Positions 28,901-40,862 of a DNA stretch of 64,000 bases are shown here, piece after piece. Numbering within the stretch: the stretch's first letter is position 1; every line of letters starts with the position of its first letter. The notes beneath the pieces were generated by a model. The model had not been told where the DNA came from. It made no database searches and worked only from the letters and a program-made list of their open reading frames with translations. The translations under genes were made by a program, and so were the position numbers. Source of the DNA: Trichoplax sp. H2 (lineage: Eukaryota > Placozoa > Uniplacotomia > Trichoplacea); assembly GCA_003344405.1 (NCBI GenBank), contig NOWV01000015.1, positions 744,001-808,000 on the forward strand, written 5' to 3'.

Positions 28901-31067
28901 TGCAATCTGTAAATCTTTTGCAATATGCTTTACAAATGCCACAGTAGATTTTTTATTAATCAGCGACGATTATGACATATCTCGATTCAGTCTCTGACTT
29001 ATATATACATATATATACATGTGAATATTAATGGCGCCCTGAATCGAACTCTATACTAGCATTGATATGACTACAGAAAAGTTGTAAGAGGTATTCTAAG
29101 TTACAATAATTTTTTATATACTTTTTCTGCAATTCCATTTTATTGGACATAGATGCACTTGTATTAATTTTAATTCCGTAACTAAAAAATAAGAGATATT
29201 CCGGTATAAATTTTTTTCCTAATATAATGTTTTATAGTGACTTGACAATTTCAACATTAGGATGTAATACCGGTAGCTCTTTCAAATTGATATTAGTTTA
29301 ATTTAAGTATATCCTGGTTACATGTATTATTTGTATCTTAGATATTAACCAACAACGTATATATCTATATGCTTTATCTTAAAGAAATAATATAAAATCG
29401 ACGAGGAATTTATAAATATTATTGTTCGCATTCAATATTAGGTATCGGCATTACGTCTGATTATAATAATTAAAGTTATTATGTATTGCGAGAAAGGTTG
29501 TTGTAAGATATATTGATGTAGCTGTAGGCGTAAGCCGTGTAACGATAGAATTTTTGTGTTTATTCCCGTTCTGTTAAATGATATTATTATATCGTTATAA
29601 CATAGTTACATTGTGCATACTAATATCGTATGTAAATATATTAGAAATATCGTAGGATAATATCCGCTATGTCGGATATACGTATGGCTATTATTATTGT
29701 ACATCTATCATTTAATTAACATATTTTAAATATCGAAATGATAAATTGAACATTTACAGTACGTAACTTAATCAATCTAGTATGTATAGAACGGAGATTT
29801 TCTATTGCAACATAAAATGAGTATTTTGCTGTGTTGCAAAATACTCGCATCATCGTGCATTAGGTACGACATATAAAGTTAAAGCTATAATAAAATTAGA
29901 AGTAAGTCTTGCTATTAGTGCTGGATTTTTGTTTGTAGTACTGAGCACTAGAAAATTACCCCTTCGAATTGACGAAACAGCGATTTGTTTCAAGATCGTT
30001 TGGGCTTGAACCACACTCCTCCAGTACTGTAGTACATACAAGTCAATTCACAGAATTTATTACGCTTTGCCTGGGGTAAAACTTGAGAATTAAAATTTAT
30101 TTAGTCCTAGTTTTACCCGTGACACCTGCTATGGCCATTGCTCAAATTCTACTGTACTTTAAATTGGAAGGTATATGGAACTAAACTAAAGGAACTATTC
30201 AATTTCATAGTGTGAATTTGGTGAATTGTTAAGTAATCTACTACGCCTCTCTTCCCATCAATTTCCTTCAGCTTCAATAAGTAAATCTTGTGATGCAAAG
30301 AAATAATGAAATCTGAGTTTACGAAGTACTATATCGACAATAGATATACGCGGCTAGGTATGCGTATCTAGCCAGTATATCGATAGGGCATGCAGTGATG
30401 TTCTATTAAAGGACAGGAAGTACAATAACAACTGAATATTTTCTCTTAGTCATTATTTTAAACGTTTCTTGCCGGAAAATGAAAATGAATACATTACAAT
30501 ACTCGAATGTAGCGTACATACGAGTATTGTAGTTTTTACAAAACATTTCATCTCGTCATGGTTCATTTATCCGTTTTGATGTAGCAGTTGATCATTGATA
30601 TTTGTCGCCTTTCGTAGGTGTGCTTCAATTTGAAATAAATTGGTCGTCCAACGTTTTTTCCCCATTAAATACTACCTAGTTCAAGGTGATTATGAGAACT
30701 AGTGCTATCACTCGATCTACACTAAACATTGTAAAAAAGTACTAACAATATCTTACAAGCCTAATTAGATCCTTTTAAACCCTGCTGTGGGATAGTTTGA
30801 ATGAATAAAACGATCTAATTTGGGGTAATCCAATTTCAGAGTATTGTCTCTTTCGCCTATTGGAGCTATAGCCTTACTTCTCTATTTAGTGCATGCACAA
30901 TTCTTATAATAATAATATAATAGCCTATGGTAAAGAATTTTTTCGTTGTACGGAGCTCGTTGTACTGTATTACAAAGGAGAAAGAAAAGACTATCCTATT
31001 GGAAGGCGTCGTTCCATGACTTTAGCTGAGCTATCTAAGTTAATTATTCGATATCAAAATGCAAGGA
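25928..31067. other. Gene-poor AT-rich interval
   Basis: About 5 kb without a recognisable exon. It includes small perfect hairpins (29819-29846 and 30495-30531). A 104-codon frame starting at ATG 30893 runs into the repeat at its right edge; it has no recognised family and is not called. Confidence 0.5.
29819..29846. repeat. Small perfect stem-loop
   Basis: The arms GAGTATTTTGC and GCAAAATACTC (11 bases each) flank a six-base loop. A comparable 11-base-arm hairpin lies at 30495-30531. Either may be chance in AT-rich DNA. Confidence 0.7.
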
Positions 31068-31833
31068 AACCAGTATTACCTTGGTCATTACTCAATAACC
31101 AACTATTCTACTACGTGATTCACTCTCTCATATATCTTGTATCCTCTCCTCTCTTTCCAATTTTACTCATTAATAAACGCCTTCTCTCACCACACCTTGT
31201 GTGTTAGCTCCTTGCCTGACGACAAGAACTATTCCGTCTATTAGTATTACTAGTATTACTGTAATAAGTTCTCGAGCAAATGAAGAGACGACGTATTAGC
31301 AAAGAATAGAACTTTATTAAGACTTATAAATGCGAACTAATAAAGTATGACAGCAACGCTCATATATATAGTCTATCATGGAATATTCTAGAACTTATTA
31401 GTAGTTATTATAATATACATAGACTGAGTATTCTAGAAGGTTCTATATGCATATGAGGTTCAAAATACGTGCGCATCTAAGACTGACCCTTACGAAGTCA
31501 CTCTACTAATACTATGACAATTACCTTGGTGATTGCTCTACAACCAACTATTCTACTGCGTGATTCACTCTCTCATATATCTTACATCCTCTCTTCTCTT
31601 TCCTATTTTACTCATACATGGCGACAAGAACTATTCCGTCTATTAGTATAACCAGTATTACCTTGGTTATTGCTCTATAACCAACTATTCAATTACGTGA
31701 TTCACTCTCTCATATATCTTGTATCCTCTCCTCTCTTTCCTATTTTACTCATTAATAAACGCCTATCTCTCACCACACCTTGTGTGTTAGCTCCTTGCCT
31801 GGCGACAAGAACTATTCCGTCTATTAGTATAAC
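31068..31833. repeat. Three-copy repeat of about 180 bases
   Basis: Copy A is about 31068-31250, copy B 31521-31650, copy C 31651-31833. Each starts ACCAGTATTACCTTGGT or close to it and ends near CGACAAGAACTATTCCGTC. B and C are directly adjacent. B lacks about 45 internal bases, including the part around the AATAAACGCC and TTGTGTGTTAGC stretches. A and B are separated by about 270 bases of unrelated sequence carrying two heat-shock-like sites. It could be remnants of a non-autonomous mobile element; no terminal repeat, primer site or transposase was recognised. Confidence 0.85.
31381..31443. promoter_or_regulatory. Two three-unit heat-shock-element-like sites
   Basis: GAATATTCTAGAA (31381-31393) and TTCTAGAAGGTTC (31431-31443) both match the alternating nGAAn/nTTCn pattern bound by HSF trimers, 37 bases apart. 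They lie between copies A and B of the repeat. Binding is inferred from the consensus only. Confidence 0.4.
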
Positions 31834-34800
31834 ATGATGGTGTGAGATGGTACGCTGGGCCAGCGTAAGATGATGGTCAGTTATAAAGAGTGAATTCCCT
31901 TCAGCTGCGTGACGTGTTGATATTGTACGTACTGTATTGCAAGACAATATTTGACACTGTGGCGTCATTCAGGGAACGTGTCATTTCCTCTTCACTCATT
32001 GAATGCTATCTAGCGTCAAGTGACAACGTGAATTCACCGAATAGCATGACACCATTCGTCAGTGACGTTGGTTACGACGTGGTCCTTCTTGATGTCATGA
32101 ATGAGAGTTCAAAGATGAATCGTATATGAAAATGAACACAGGAGATTTGCAATATCATCTTCCATTCCTTTCTGATTCATTCTATTTTCTGCTAATTCCA
32201 TATTATTCCATCACTTTCTATCATAATTGCAATCTTCCGATTGACGTATTCTTCTAGTTAATTCGTCTGATTTATCTTTGGAAATGATTTATAACCAAAG
32301 TTTCAATGCCAATCGATGTCATTCTAGAATATCATTTATAATAGGACATCTACTGGAGGAAAGACAATTCCTCCTACTCCTCTCTACGATATCAATTGCT
32401 ATTCTGTCAATAATATTTTAGCCTTGTATTGAAATTGAGGTGCTAATGGATGCAAATCACACTATAGGTAAAATACTGCATGGGTAACAGAGTTGATTTG
32501 TTGTTCTTTCTTCTTGTCATAATTTTGTCTTAATATAGAAGGCAGTAGTGAAATTGAAACGCCTACCAAGATACTCATCATTCACCAATAGCATCATAGG
32601 TAGTATTTATACGCGTATGTCGAGTAGAGCAGAATTGATGCTTTCTTTGACTTAATTTTATCTTATTCCGCCGTAACATACTAGATCGTAGGCACTGAAA
32701 TTCAGATACCAGCCAATTTAAATGTCATAATTAGTATATGCATGTAGATCAGAAACTATTTCCTTCTTATAACAGTCAATTCTTATCCAGCTCTGAAAGG
32801 ATTGAATGAAAACTATACTATACGAGACATTCATACCAGATGTGAGATCAGCTTGTATCCCATAGAAAACAAAAGTTCAAGAAAATTTATGGTTAAAGTG
32901 CCCTAATAGAAAGAATAAAATTTTTTTCTACTCTACGGATTCGATTTTACATTAATAATTAGCTAATGCGTGCAATGGCAATAAATAAAGAAAACATAAA
33001 AAAATATAATGACAAACTATACTATTGCTCAAATATCAATTGCTCCTTTTTCAATCGAGTTCATAATTGTTTAGGATTAAAAAAAAATACGACTAACAAG
33101 CAAAGGAAAGTTTTATTGCGATGAGATAATATAGAACAGTAAAAATCCCTATTATTTTTACCTAGTTTAGAGATATGGCTATAATAGTAAGAACTGAACG
33201 TTATGATTACTGCAATAAACGATAGCATATAATCGATTTATCAAATTTATAAAAAAATTTGTGATTATTATACTTTTGTTATAGTACTTAATTTTCTTAT
33301 TCAATCTTTATGTAAAGACAATTCGAATTTTTATTTTTCACTATGGAATATTATTTGTGTCTTATAAACTCAAATGAAAGTTTTACTTTATAAAATAGCG
33401 TACGAGTATAATATAAAGTTTTATGACCGTTGTCACTTTTTCCTATATTTGTTCAGTGACACATTGGCTCGATTTAACTTATGTAATAAGGGTGACTATA
33501 CCCAGTCTTAAGTCTTAATGAAAAGCCTGATACATCCCGATTTAGATCATTTAGCAATTACAAATATTAATAGGAGTAAATCATGCAGTAAAGGATTGAA
33601 ATTTAGTGTCATAAAAGCTAATCTTGTTACCTGTGTTACTAGGCGCGTATCGTCTCAAATTGAAAATAAGATCTCAGCTTGTTATTGATATCTAATTCAT
33701 TAGTATTATTGTTAACATATGCCTACTGCAATATGGATCATTTTTGCATTGTTTAGGAATTAATATTATAACCATCGTTACTTACTGATGCCATATTGTT
33801 ATAGTATTCTATCGGGATTTTGATATGTAAGAATTTAGCTCCAAAAAGTATTATCAAATTGAATTTATAATGAGTACTAATGTATCATAATGAAATAACT
33901 GCCTCGAGATATTTGCAATGTTATTACGATTACTTATTGCTATGATATTATTAAATCAATTTATAAATGAATAACTAAAAGTTCTCAACAATTTTATTAC
34001 AATTTCGATCATAATTAGAATATTATGATGTTGATGATGATAAGCAATCATTTCATGATTGTAGAATAATAAACATATATTTTTGATAGTGATATAGTAA
34101 ATCTAACTAAATCAACAAGAGAATAATTGTATTATTTCCTACGTCTTGTAAACAACTTGAACTACAATTAATAATTTATACACAGAATGGTAAAGATTAC
34201 GATATTTAAAAATCGCTGCATGATTATTTATTCGCTGATAGGGATTCCTGGGTATATTGCGCCTATAAAAATCGATATCTGAAGATTCTAGCTGTCATTT
34301 CAAGCAATTCAAATTAACATCTTAATTAATATTGTGATTGCTCTTTTGTTCCTGACCGGCTTTTCTTCAATGGAAAAGGGAATATTAAAATTGTCCTAAA
34401 ATGAGAGTAAACAACTTGTTTATTACAATGTAAAAATTTTATTTGTTAACAATGGTGTTGATAAATCACAATTAGTTAATGGATGTTGTAAATACTTTTA
34501 TTAGCTTTCAAAAAATATCAGAGCAGATTCGATATCATGGCTCATGATTAGTTGGTAACAATAAGGACGATAAAATACCGAAATGAGTAATGGAATCACT
34601 ACTGGAGTATTACTTTTTCTTCAACATACATGTATTGCCTTGGTAGATATGGTTAAACTGTTCCTTTCAGATAACAAGCTCATTTATGATTATGCCTAGG
34701 GGATTGCAATGCAAACTGCGAACAATTTATGATTAAAGTCTTCTATATTCTGTGGTTATGCTATCATAATTACCGTAGGGCAACTTACATAAATTATTTC

Positions 34801-37147
34801 ACCTTTCAACTTAACTAATAGCGAGATTTAAATGGCATTTTTTGATTATAATTATAGTGAATTATTTCACCTTTTACTTTTTATTTACTGTGGGGCTTAA
34901 TCGTCATTCTTGGACGTAAATAATTTGCCTACTTTGAGAATAATCTAAAGATTGAAAAATATGTAATGAATAAGAATAGTTTTGTCACATTTATGGACGA
35001 TAACATTTACACTCATATGGGTAATGTGCAGTATGTTTGTAATCTAATAAGCTGATAGATACTAATTTTCGACTTTCGTCAAAACTTTAGAGGTTTCTTT
35101 TACTTCTGTGGTCCAAATAAGCTCGATTTATAATTAATAGTGGTGCTAATGCATGATGCCGGTTCACTTTAATATAGCATATGGCGTATTTCTTTCCACT
35201 AGTGTGCATAGCACCCTTATCTCTTAAATTACTAAAAAATTCCGTACGCTCCCCCCAGAAGTTGCAATATGTCCGAATAACAGTAAAACCTTAAGGTAAC
35301 GGTATACGTATTTCTAAAGCTGATCAAAAATGCACTAAGTGGAATATCTTACTGCTATTATTTATAAATACGATCTGTTATATAATTTAATCGTTGAAGA
35401 AGGTACTAAATATAGACACCTTTACAGTTGGCATGCCATTTTCAGTAAGTGCAATTTAGTAGTATAAGCTTGACAACTTGATGTGTTAGATGCTAGATAC
35501 TTTCGCAATATTGACGTATTAACGACTTGATACAGACTCTTGCAAAGTAGTCATACTAAATTAACAAGTGTATGAATAACCTGACAGCCTGGTACCTACG
35601 CGTATATTCAGCGTGGATTGATCTTGTGGTTGATTCATGTTATCCAAGTTTTTATCTTGATACATTACATCTTTCTTTTTACTTCTGTTGCCTCATATTA
35701 GTTTTTCGTGTAAATTTCCTTTCGTATTAGAGTCAACAAAAACGCTCTCATCTATCATAAAACAATCCTTGAGTTTTAGTATCTGCAAGAAATTTGGCCA
35801 AGTAATGAATCTTTTACTGTATCATTAGTATAATTTACTAGCAAATGTACAATTTCAGACTTTCAGTGATTTATCAATGACCATTTTGTAAATCGTTTGT
35901 ACTCGGCGCCTTGATTGTATGTCGATACAAGACAATTGTGATGAAATCGGTTCAGTTTACTTGGATGAATTTCGGCAGCAAGTAGTACAGGCTCATCTGT
36001 CTCTTTGGTTATCGTGCGAATGTGTTCCTGTGTTATTTTAAATTATTTTTAAGTTACAAAAGTTTGGTGATATTCGTTCACGGGTATAGCTAATACTTTA
36101 TAAATTTAAACGGTATAACGACTTATGCATAATTAGAGATACTCGTCTATAACAATTCAGTAAACCTGAATACCTACGCAATTACTTTAGTGAAATAGCA
36201 GGCTAGACTTTGATATTGGTGATCTCATAATTTACAGTGAGTTGAAATAAAAATTAATAATAGCAGGATTAAAATGTCTAGGTAGATAATTGATTCAGAA
36301 ATAAATTCTTCATGATGGTAGTAAACCGCATCGACTTAAATAGACAACTATTGAAGTCATACAGTATTACCCTTCCTGAAAAGATCTCATTCCACTACCG
36401 ATGAGAAATAAGTAAGGCTTGTAAGGGTTCTATGTATCATTATTACAATTACCAAAAGAAACAGTTAATGCAATTAGAGATACTGTATTTAGCTATTTAT
36501 TAAAAGTTGAAATATCGCCACTGTATTAATCAATTCATAATCTATGATTGTAAAGAGTAACTGTCATATAATTTCAGTTCAAAATTGACACAAGTAGCAA
36601 TATTTCGAGAGAACCATTTAATTATAACTACTACATTGCCGAGAAGTGCATGCTTATTACAATTATGTCTACTAATCCAACATATATTACAGCCGCTGCA
36701 TATATACAGGAACAGTCAAATATTTTATACGGACTGTACGAGTTCAAGACTACTGAATTTATAGCATTATACATTAAAAGATCGACATTTCAAGAATGTA
36801 TGACTTAAAAGACCTGTAAGAATATAATTTTAGTTATGTCCGGCATTAGGTATATCTAGGGTAGTAGTTTTTACAAGTTTTCTGACATACTTAGAACCAG
36901 AAGAGGGCAAACTAATTAAAATTGAATCACATTCGTACACTTACTTATATCGAAGATATCACAAGTTGTCATGAATAGTTTGCAATGGTATATCAATATG
37001 TACCATTATACAATCATAAAATAAATCTAATATGGCTAGTGATGTAAAGAAGTTAAATATAATCTCATTTCATACACAAAATCTATCCATTGGTGTAATA
37101 ATACAATTAGATGAACATCACTTTGCGCTATCTTTATGCAAAATTGT
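31834..37147. other. Gene-poor AT-rich interval
   Basis: No recognised gene in about 5.3 kb. The first 300 bases are richer in GC and contain an 80-codon plus-strand frame (31890-32129) without an ATG at its start or a known family. The rest is AT-rich with no long repeat. It ends at the 3' side of GOLGA7. Confidence 0.5.
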
Positions 37148-38754
37148 TTATACTTGAGGAATGAATTCAATTTCAATCTGTTAATTAGCTAGAGTGAAGG
37201 AAGTAACATCTTTTAAATAGAGAGCAAAAGTAAATTTGAATATTAAAAATGACGACAAAACATGATTCGCAAATGTAAACATTAAGAAGAAGGATACAAC
37301 TCGAAGCCCTTTCTCCATCGGATTGATGATTTTTAACCCTCGAGCTTCATAGATTGAGGAATTTTGTTCATCAATGTAGTTGGCAACATCTTGAAGGCAC
37401 TGCACAAAAGTTATGATTGAAAGCGATAAGACCGTATTTGATAATTACCAAGAACAAAGTTATACTTACTTTTTCGTAATGGGTACGGAAGCACAGTAGT
37501 GAAGAATACGCTGTCAAACACGATAAACATCCAAGTAGATAAGCACGGAAATTCAGAGCTTCGGCTTTAGCAAATATTGCGTTAATATGATTAATAGTTT
37601 CCAAAAAAGTAGTCTCATCAATCTATTGAAGAAAATTTCGAAATAAAAAGTTACTGTACTTCTATTCAATACTAACATTTATATTTATAATTATTGATTA
37701 ATTTAAGAATTGGAACTCAGTCAATCTCGATTTAGCCATAAACCGGATATTTACAAATTACAAAACGCATACGATAACTCAAAACAACCCTAGAGTAATT
37801 TCACTTTGCTTGTTATACAGTAGAGTTGACTGGTTACTTGTGCAAATATAACGTTTAAATTCACTGTAAACTTGATTTTAGCCATGAATCGGATATTACA
37901 AAATCGATATGGTAACTATTACTAATTATAATGATAGCTATTACGGTTCTATGTTGTTTGTTGTAGAGTTTATTTCGCTCTACTCACGTAATTACTGCTC
38001 TACCGTTAGCAAATGAACTCCGCAGAAAAAAAACAAGTTATGTAAATTATGCTGTACAGCGCAATTGGTTAATATTCGGTATTAAACGTTGTAATTCTCA
38101 CGATTAAAAGCCCTAGCAAATGACAGTTTCTTGTCATTGATGTATAGTAAACTCATTAGAACCATATCATACTGTATACTGTACTATGGAGGACGTCATT
38201 TCTGTACCTGCTGTTAGAATGATGATCCTGAATATATCTTATATTTAGATCCATTCATTATCGGTCTCTAAATAGACTTTAATTTTAAAGTAAGCTAATC
38301 ACGCTTTGGTCACATCTTTTGATTTACTATTTTCGTTATTTTAGTTGAAAAAAAACTGGATTACCCTATCCGTACACAACTTCGAATGCTCGTCATTATG
38401 AAAATAGACTGCTTTAGACTCTGGTCGAGCACTCTGATTCACCGAAATTTTTCGGTTGTCTAATACCGTACTGTATGTAGACTAACTAAAATCTATACAA
38501 TAGGTTAAAAATCTTGTAAGAGGCAACAAAAACATAGTATGATTTTATTTGATAGAAATTCTTTTTTTAGCAGGCAATAACATCCATGTTAAGTTACGCT
38601 ATTGGTCATAAGATCGTGAATGACTAACCTTGCCACGTAATGCTACTGGAAAGGACTTCTCGAACCGACATGTAATTCCTTCCGAATAATCACGCTCAAC
38701 AACTGCTCTGTTAGTTAGCATGAAACCATTTTGGGGCTGTTGTGGCTGAGACAT
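37148..38754 (-). CDS. GOLGA7: Golgin A7 (GCP16/Erf4 family), palmitoyltransferase subunit
   Basis: GOLGA7 is the Golgi-membrane partner of the DHHC palmitoyltransferase ZDHHC9, which palmitoylates Ras. Four exons (minus): 38754-38629, 37622-37470, 37399-37298 and 37177-37148; all are phase 0 with GT/AG ends, giving 136 residues (the human protein has 137). Family landmarks are VVERDYSEGITCRFEKSFP near the N-terminus, GCLSCLTAY with Cys74 and Cys77 (the palmitoylated pair in the family), THYEK, and NPMEKGLRV followed by IEIEFIPQV and the stop. The ATG chosen gives the family's N-terminus. An upstream exon with a GTAAGT donor at 39045-39040 may be a 5' UTR exon. Retention of the last intron would replace the tail with a hydrophobic one. 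The gene is head-to-head with the FAHD1 paralogue at 40055. Confidence 0.95.
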
Positions 38755-40054
38755 TTTCACTATATTATTATGGCTAGTCTAAAGGTAGAAGGAATAATAA
38801 CTGCATTAATTTCTACCAGTCATTCTAATCACATTTCAAGTTGTTTTCCCATATTATCCAAAAAGATACACATTCGTAAAAGAAGAGAATCAGATACATC
38901 AGTGTTACGCATTTATAATTGCAGATTGATCGTATTCAATATGACAAACTGCATTAGTTAAACCTGTTCATAAGTTCTTTTTCAATATTACGAGTACAAA
39001 TTGTGCTATCAGAATGCATTTAGGCGAAATTTTGAAGGCACTTACGTCCATCTTGCTGCGATTTCCAGCGATGCATGTACTGTAACCAAGTAACTGCAGT
39101 CAAACTTCCTTCTAGTAGTTCTCAGTACGTGTTCGCTGTCAGGGATGATTGGTATTGTACGCTTATTGTACTGTACAAAAGTACACTCAGTATACAGTAC
39201 AGTACAGTATTATAGTTTTCATTCAATATTCGCTCACCACATTTGCGCACGCTCAGTATTTTGGTAGAGTCTGCTGTTCACAATAAAAAATCCGTCTGTC
39301 TGCATCATACAGTCTACAGTACACTACAGGAAGGGTCTCTACTGTACTGTACACTCAGTGTACAGTTCTGTACAGTGCGGACAGACGGACTTCCCTACCA
39401 AATGAAGGCTTAAATATCGGAAAATGACAACTTGGTGTACTGTACTGTAGATCATCCATGTCTATTTTCGAAATCACTGGTACTAATTTAAGTTGAATAA
39501 GTGTCTACGACAGAATATAACTATTTTCAAGCAGAAATTTGTAATAGATAATAAAACTCAATGTAATATTACTTAATTTAGAAAACATCAGTTGATTCAA
39601 AATCGATCGTCTGCATACTAGAGTAACAAACTGTTTGGCACGATACAGTATTTGACGAGATGAGGCGAAAATGTCTGTCCGTCCAAGAGTGATCAGTCCT
39701 ATTTAGCTCTTCTTCTAGTAGTCGATGAGTACCATGACACTGCACTGTATAGTATACGGTGCACATTAAGAGTTTCTTAACTCTATAGTACGCTGTACAC
39801 CCATAATGTACCATACAATACAGTCAGTACTCAAAGCAAAATTGAGCAAACCATCCGCTAAAAATACCAATAAACCATTGATCATCAACGGCGTAACTCT
39901 TGAATCCGTTTGGTCAAAACCTGAAACCCCAACTTTTCTACTCATTTCTTTACTGCAGTGAATGTACTGTAATCAGGCCTGAATTGGAATAGAACACTCT
40001 TAGCTTTTGAATTGTTGGCCAAGGATTAAAGAGGATTATTATCGATTATTCGCA
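38755..40054. promoter_or_regulatory. Divergent intergenic region, GOLGA7 / FAHD1 paralogue
   Basis: This 1.3 kb separates two start codons that point away from each other, so it must hold both promoters. It has dense TACTGTA/TACAGTA copies at about 39157-39210, 39305-39376, 39437-39448 and 39740-39830, and a fold-back at 39260-39402. A probable GOLGA7 5' exon ends at 39046 on the minus strand. No TATA box was assigned. Confidence 0.6.
39260..39402. repeat. Imperfect fold-back of about 143 bases
   Basis: Two nested pairs of arms are complementary: TTTGGTAG (39260-39267) with CTACCAAA (39395-39402), and TCCGTCTGTC (39291-39300) with GACAGACGGA (39380-39389). The loop consists of TACTGTACAGTA-type repeats. 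It could be a non-autonomous MITE-like insertion carrying these motifs. Confidence 0.65.
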
Positions 40055-40681
40055 ATGAAAACTATGCGTAACTTTACAGAGGGTGGAACGAAGGTAGTTG
40101 CAGCTGCACTCAATTATCCCAGCCAAGCAGCTGAAGGTCGAAAGGCTCCTGCCATATTTTTAAAACCTACTTCTTCGTATATCAAAGAAGGTGAGAAAAT
40201 TCGCATACCACCCGGGCATAATCGAGTTCATTACGAGGTTGAACTGGGCTGCGTTATTGGTCGTCGTGGCAAGAATATTCCGAAAGAAGAAGCCTTAAAT
40301 TACGTTAGCGGTTATGCACTGGGATTGGACATGACGTTATTTGATCGAATAGATATGACGAAGCATGCCCCATGGGATATAGCGAAAGGATTCGATACAT
40401 CTTGCCCAGTTAGTAGATTTATCGAAAAAGATGAACTGAAAAATCCTGATGATACTAAATTATGGCTTAAAGTGAATCAAGAAATGGTGCATGAATGCAA
40501 CACTAAAGATATGTTATTTAAAATACCTGATCTAATTAGCTATGCTAGTCAATTTATGACCCTAGAAGAAGGTGATCTACTGTTAACTGGAGCTTCTGGA
40601 AATGGGCCTGTATATTCTGGAGATAGAATCACTTGTGGATTAAACGAGATAGTGCAAATGGAATTTGATGTTAGCAACTGA
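40055..40681 (+). CDS. FAHD1 paralogue with altered active site
   Basis: This intronless gene encodes 208 residues of the fumarylacetoacetate hydrolase fold, whose FAHD1 members act in mitochondria as acylpyruvases and oxaloacetate decarboxylase. The metal ligands are present: Glu61 and Glu63 in HYEVELG and Asp92 in LDMT. Lys111 (AKGFDTSCPVS) is kept. Several expected active-site residues are not: the His of NYxxH is Gln24, the Arg of MTAR is Phe96, and the GTPDG loop is GASGNG (179-184). The lid between NYPSQAAE and IFLKP is four residues shorter than in the copy at 61011. The reading frame is otherwise intact, so an altered substrate or a non-catalytic role is more likely than decay. The first ATG is used; the frame stays open further upstream, so a targeting exon may be missing. 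Confidence 0.9.
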   Translation: MKTMRNFTEGGTKVVAAALNYPSQAAEGRKAPAIFLKPTSSYIKEGEKIRIPPGHNRVHYEVELGCVIGRRGKNIPKEEALNYVSGYALGLDMTLFDRIDMTKHAPWDIAKGFDTSCPVSRFIEKDELKNPDDTKLWLKVNQEMVHECNTKDMLFKIPDLISYASQFMTLEEGDLLLTGASGNGPVYSGDRITCGLNEIVQMEFDVSN

Positions 40682-40856
40682 GACAGGTTTATTTCAAACA
40701 ATATGACCATCTAGGCTAAAATGTATAGGAACACTGAATAGGGTAATAATTTTTTACTGTATCCCCCGATAGTAGCAAGAAACGCATCTTTTCATGGAGT
40801 AAGCGTGCAAAGGCTGGCCAGTACTAGCTTCTCTTTCCATCGGCTTTTAAATAATT

Positions 40857-40862
40857 AATAAA
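40857..40862 (+). terminator. Possible polyadenylation signal of the FAHD1 paralogue
   Basis: AATAAA lies about 175 bases after the stop codon. This is plausible but unremarkable in AT-rich DNA. Confidence 0.35.

Noticed and set aside
30893-31207. 104-codon frame starting at ATG 30893
   Set aside because: Its last third is the three-copy repeat and the rest has no recognised family.
40007-40054. Extended start of the FAHD1 paralogue
   Set aside because: The frame is open but begins with TTG; the first ATG is at 40055. An upstream exon remains possible.
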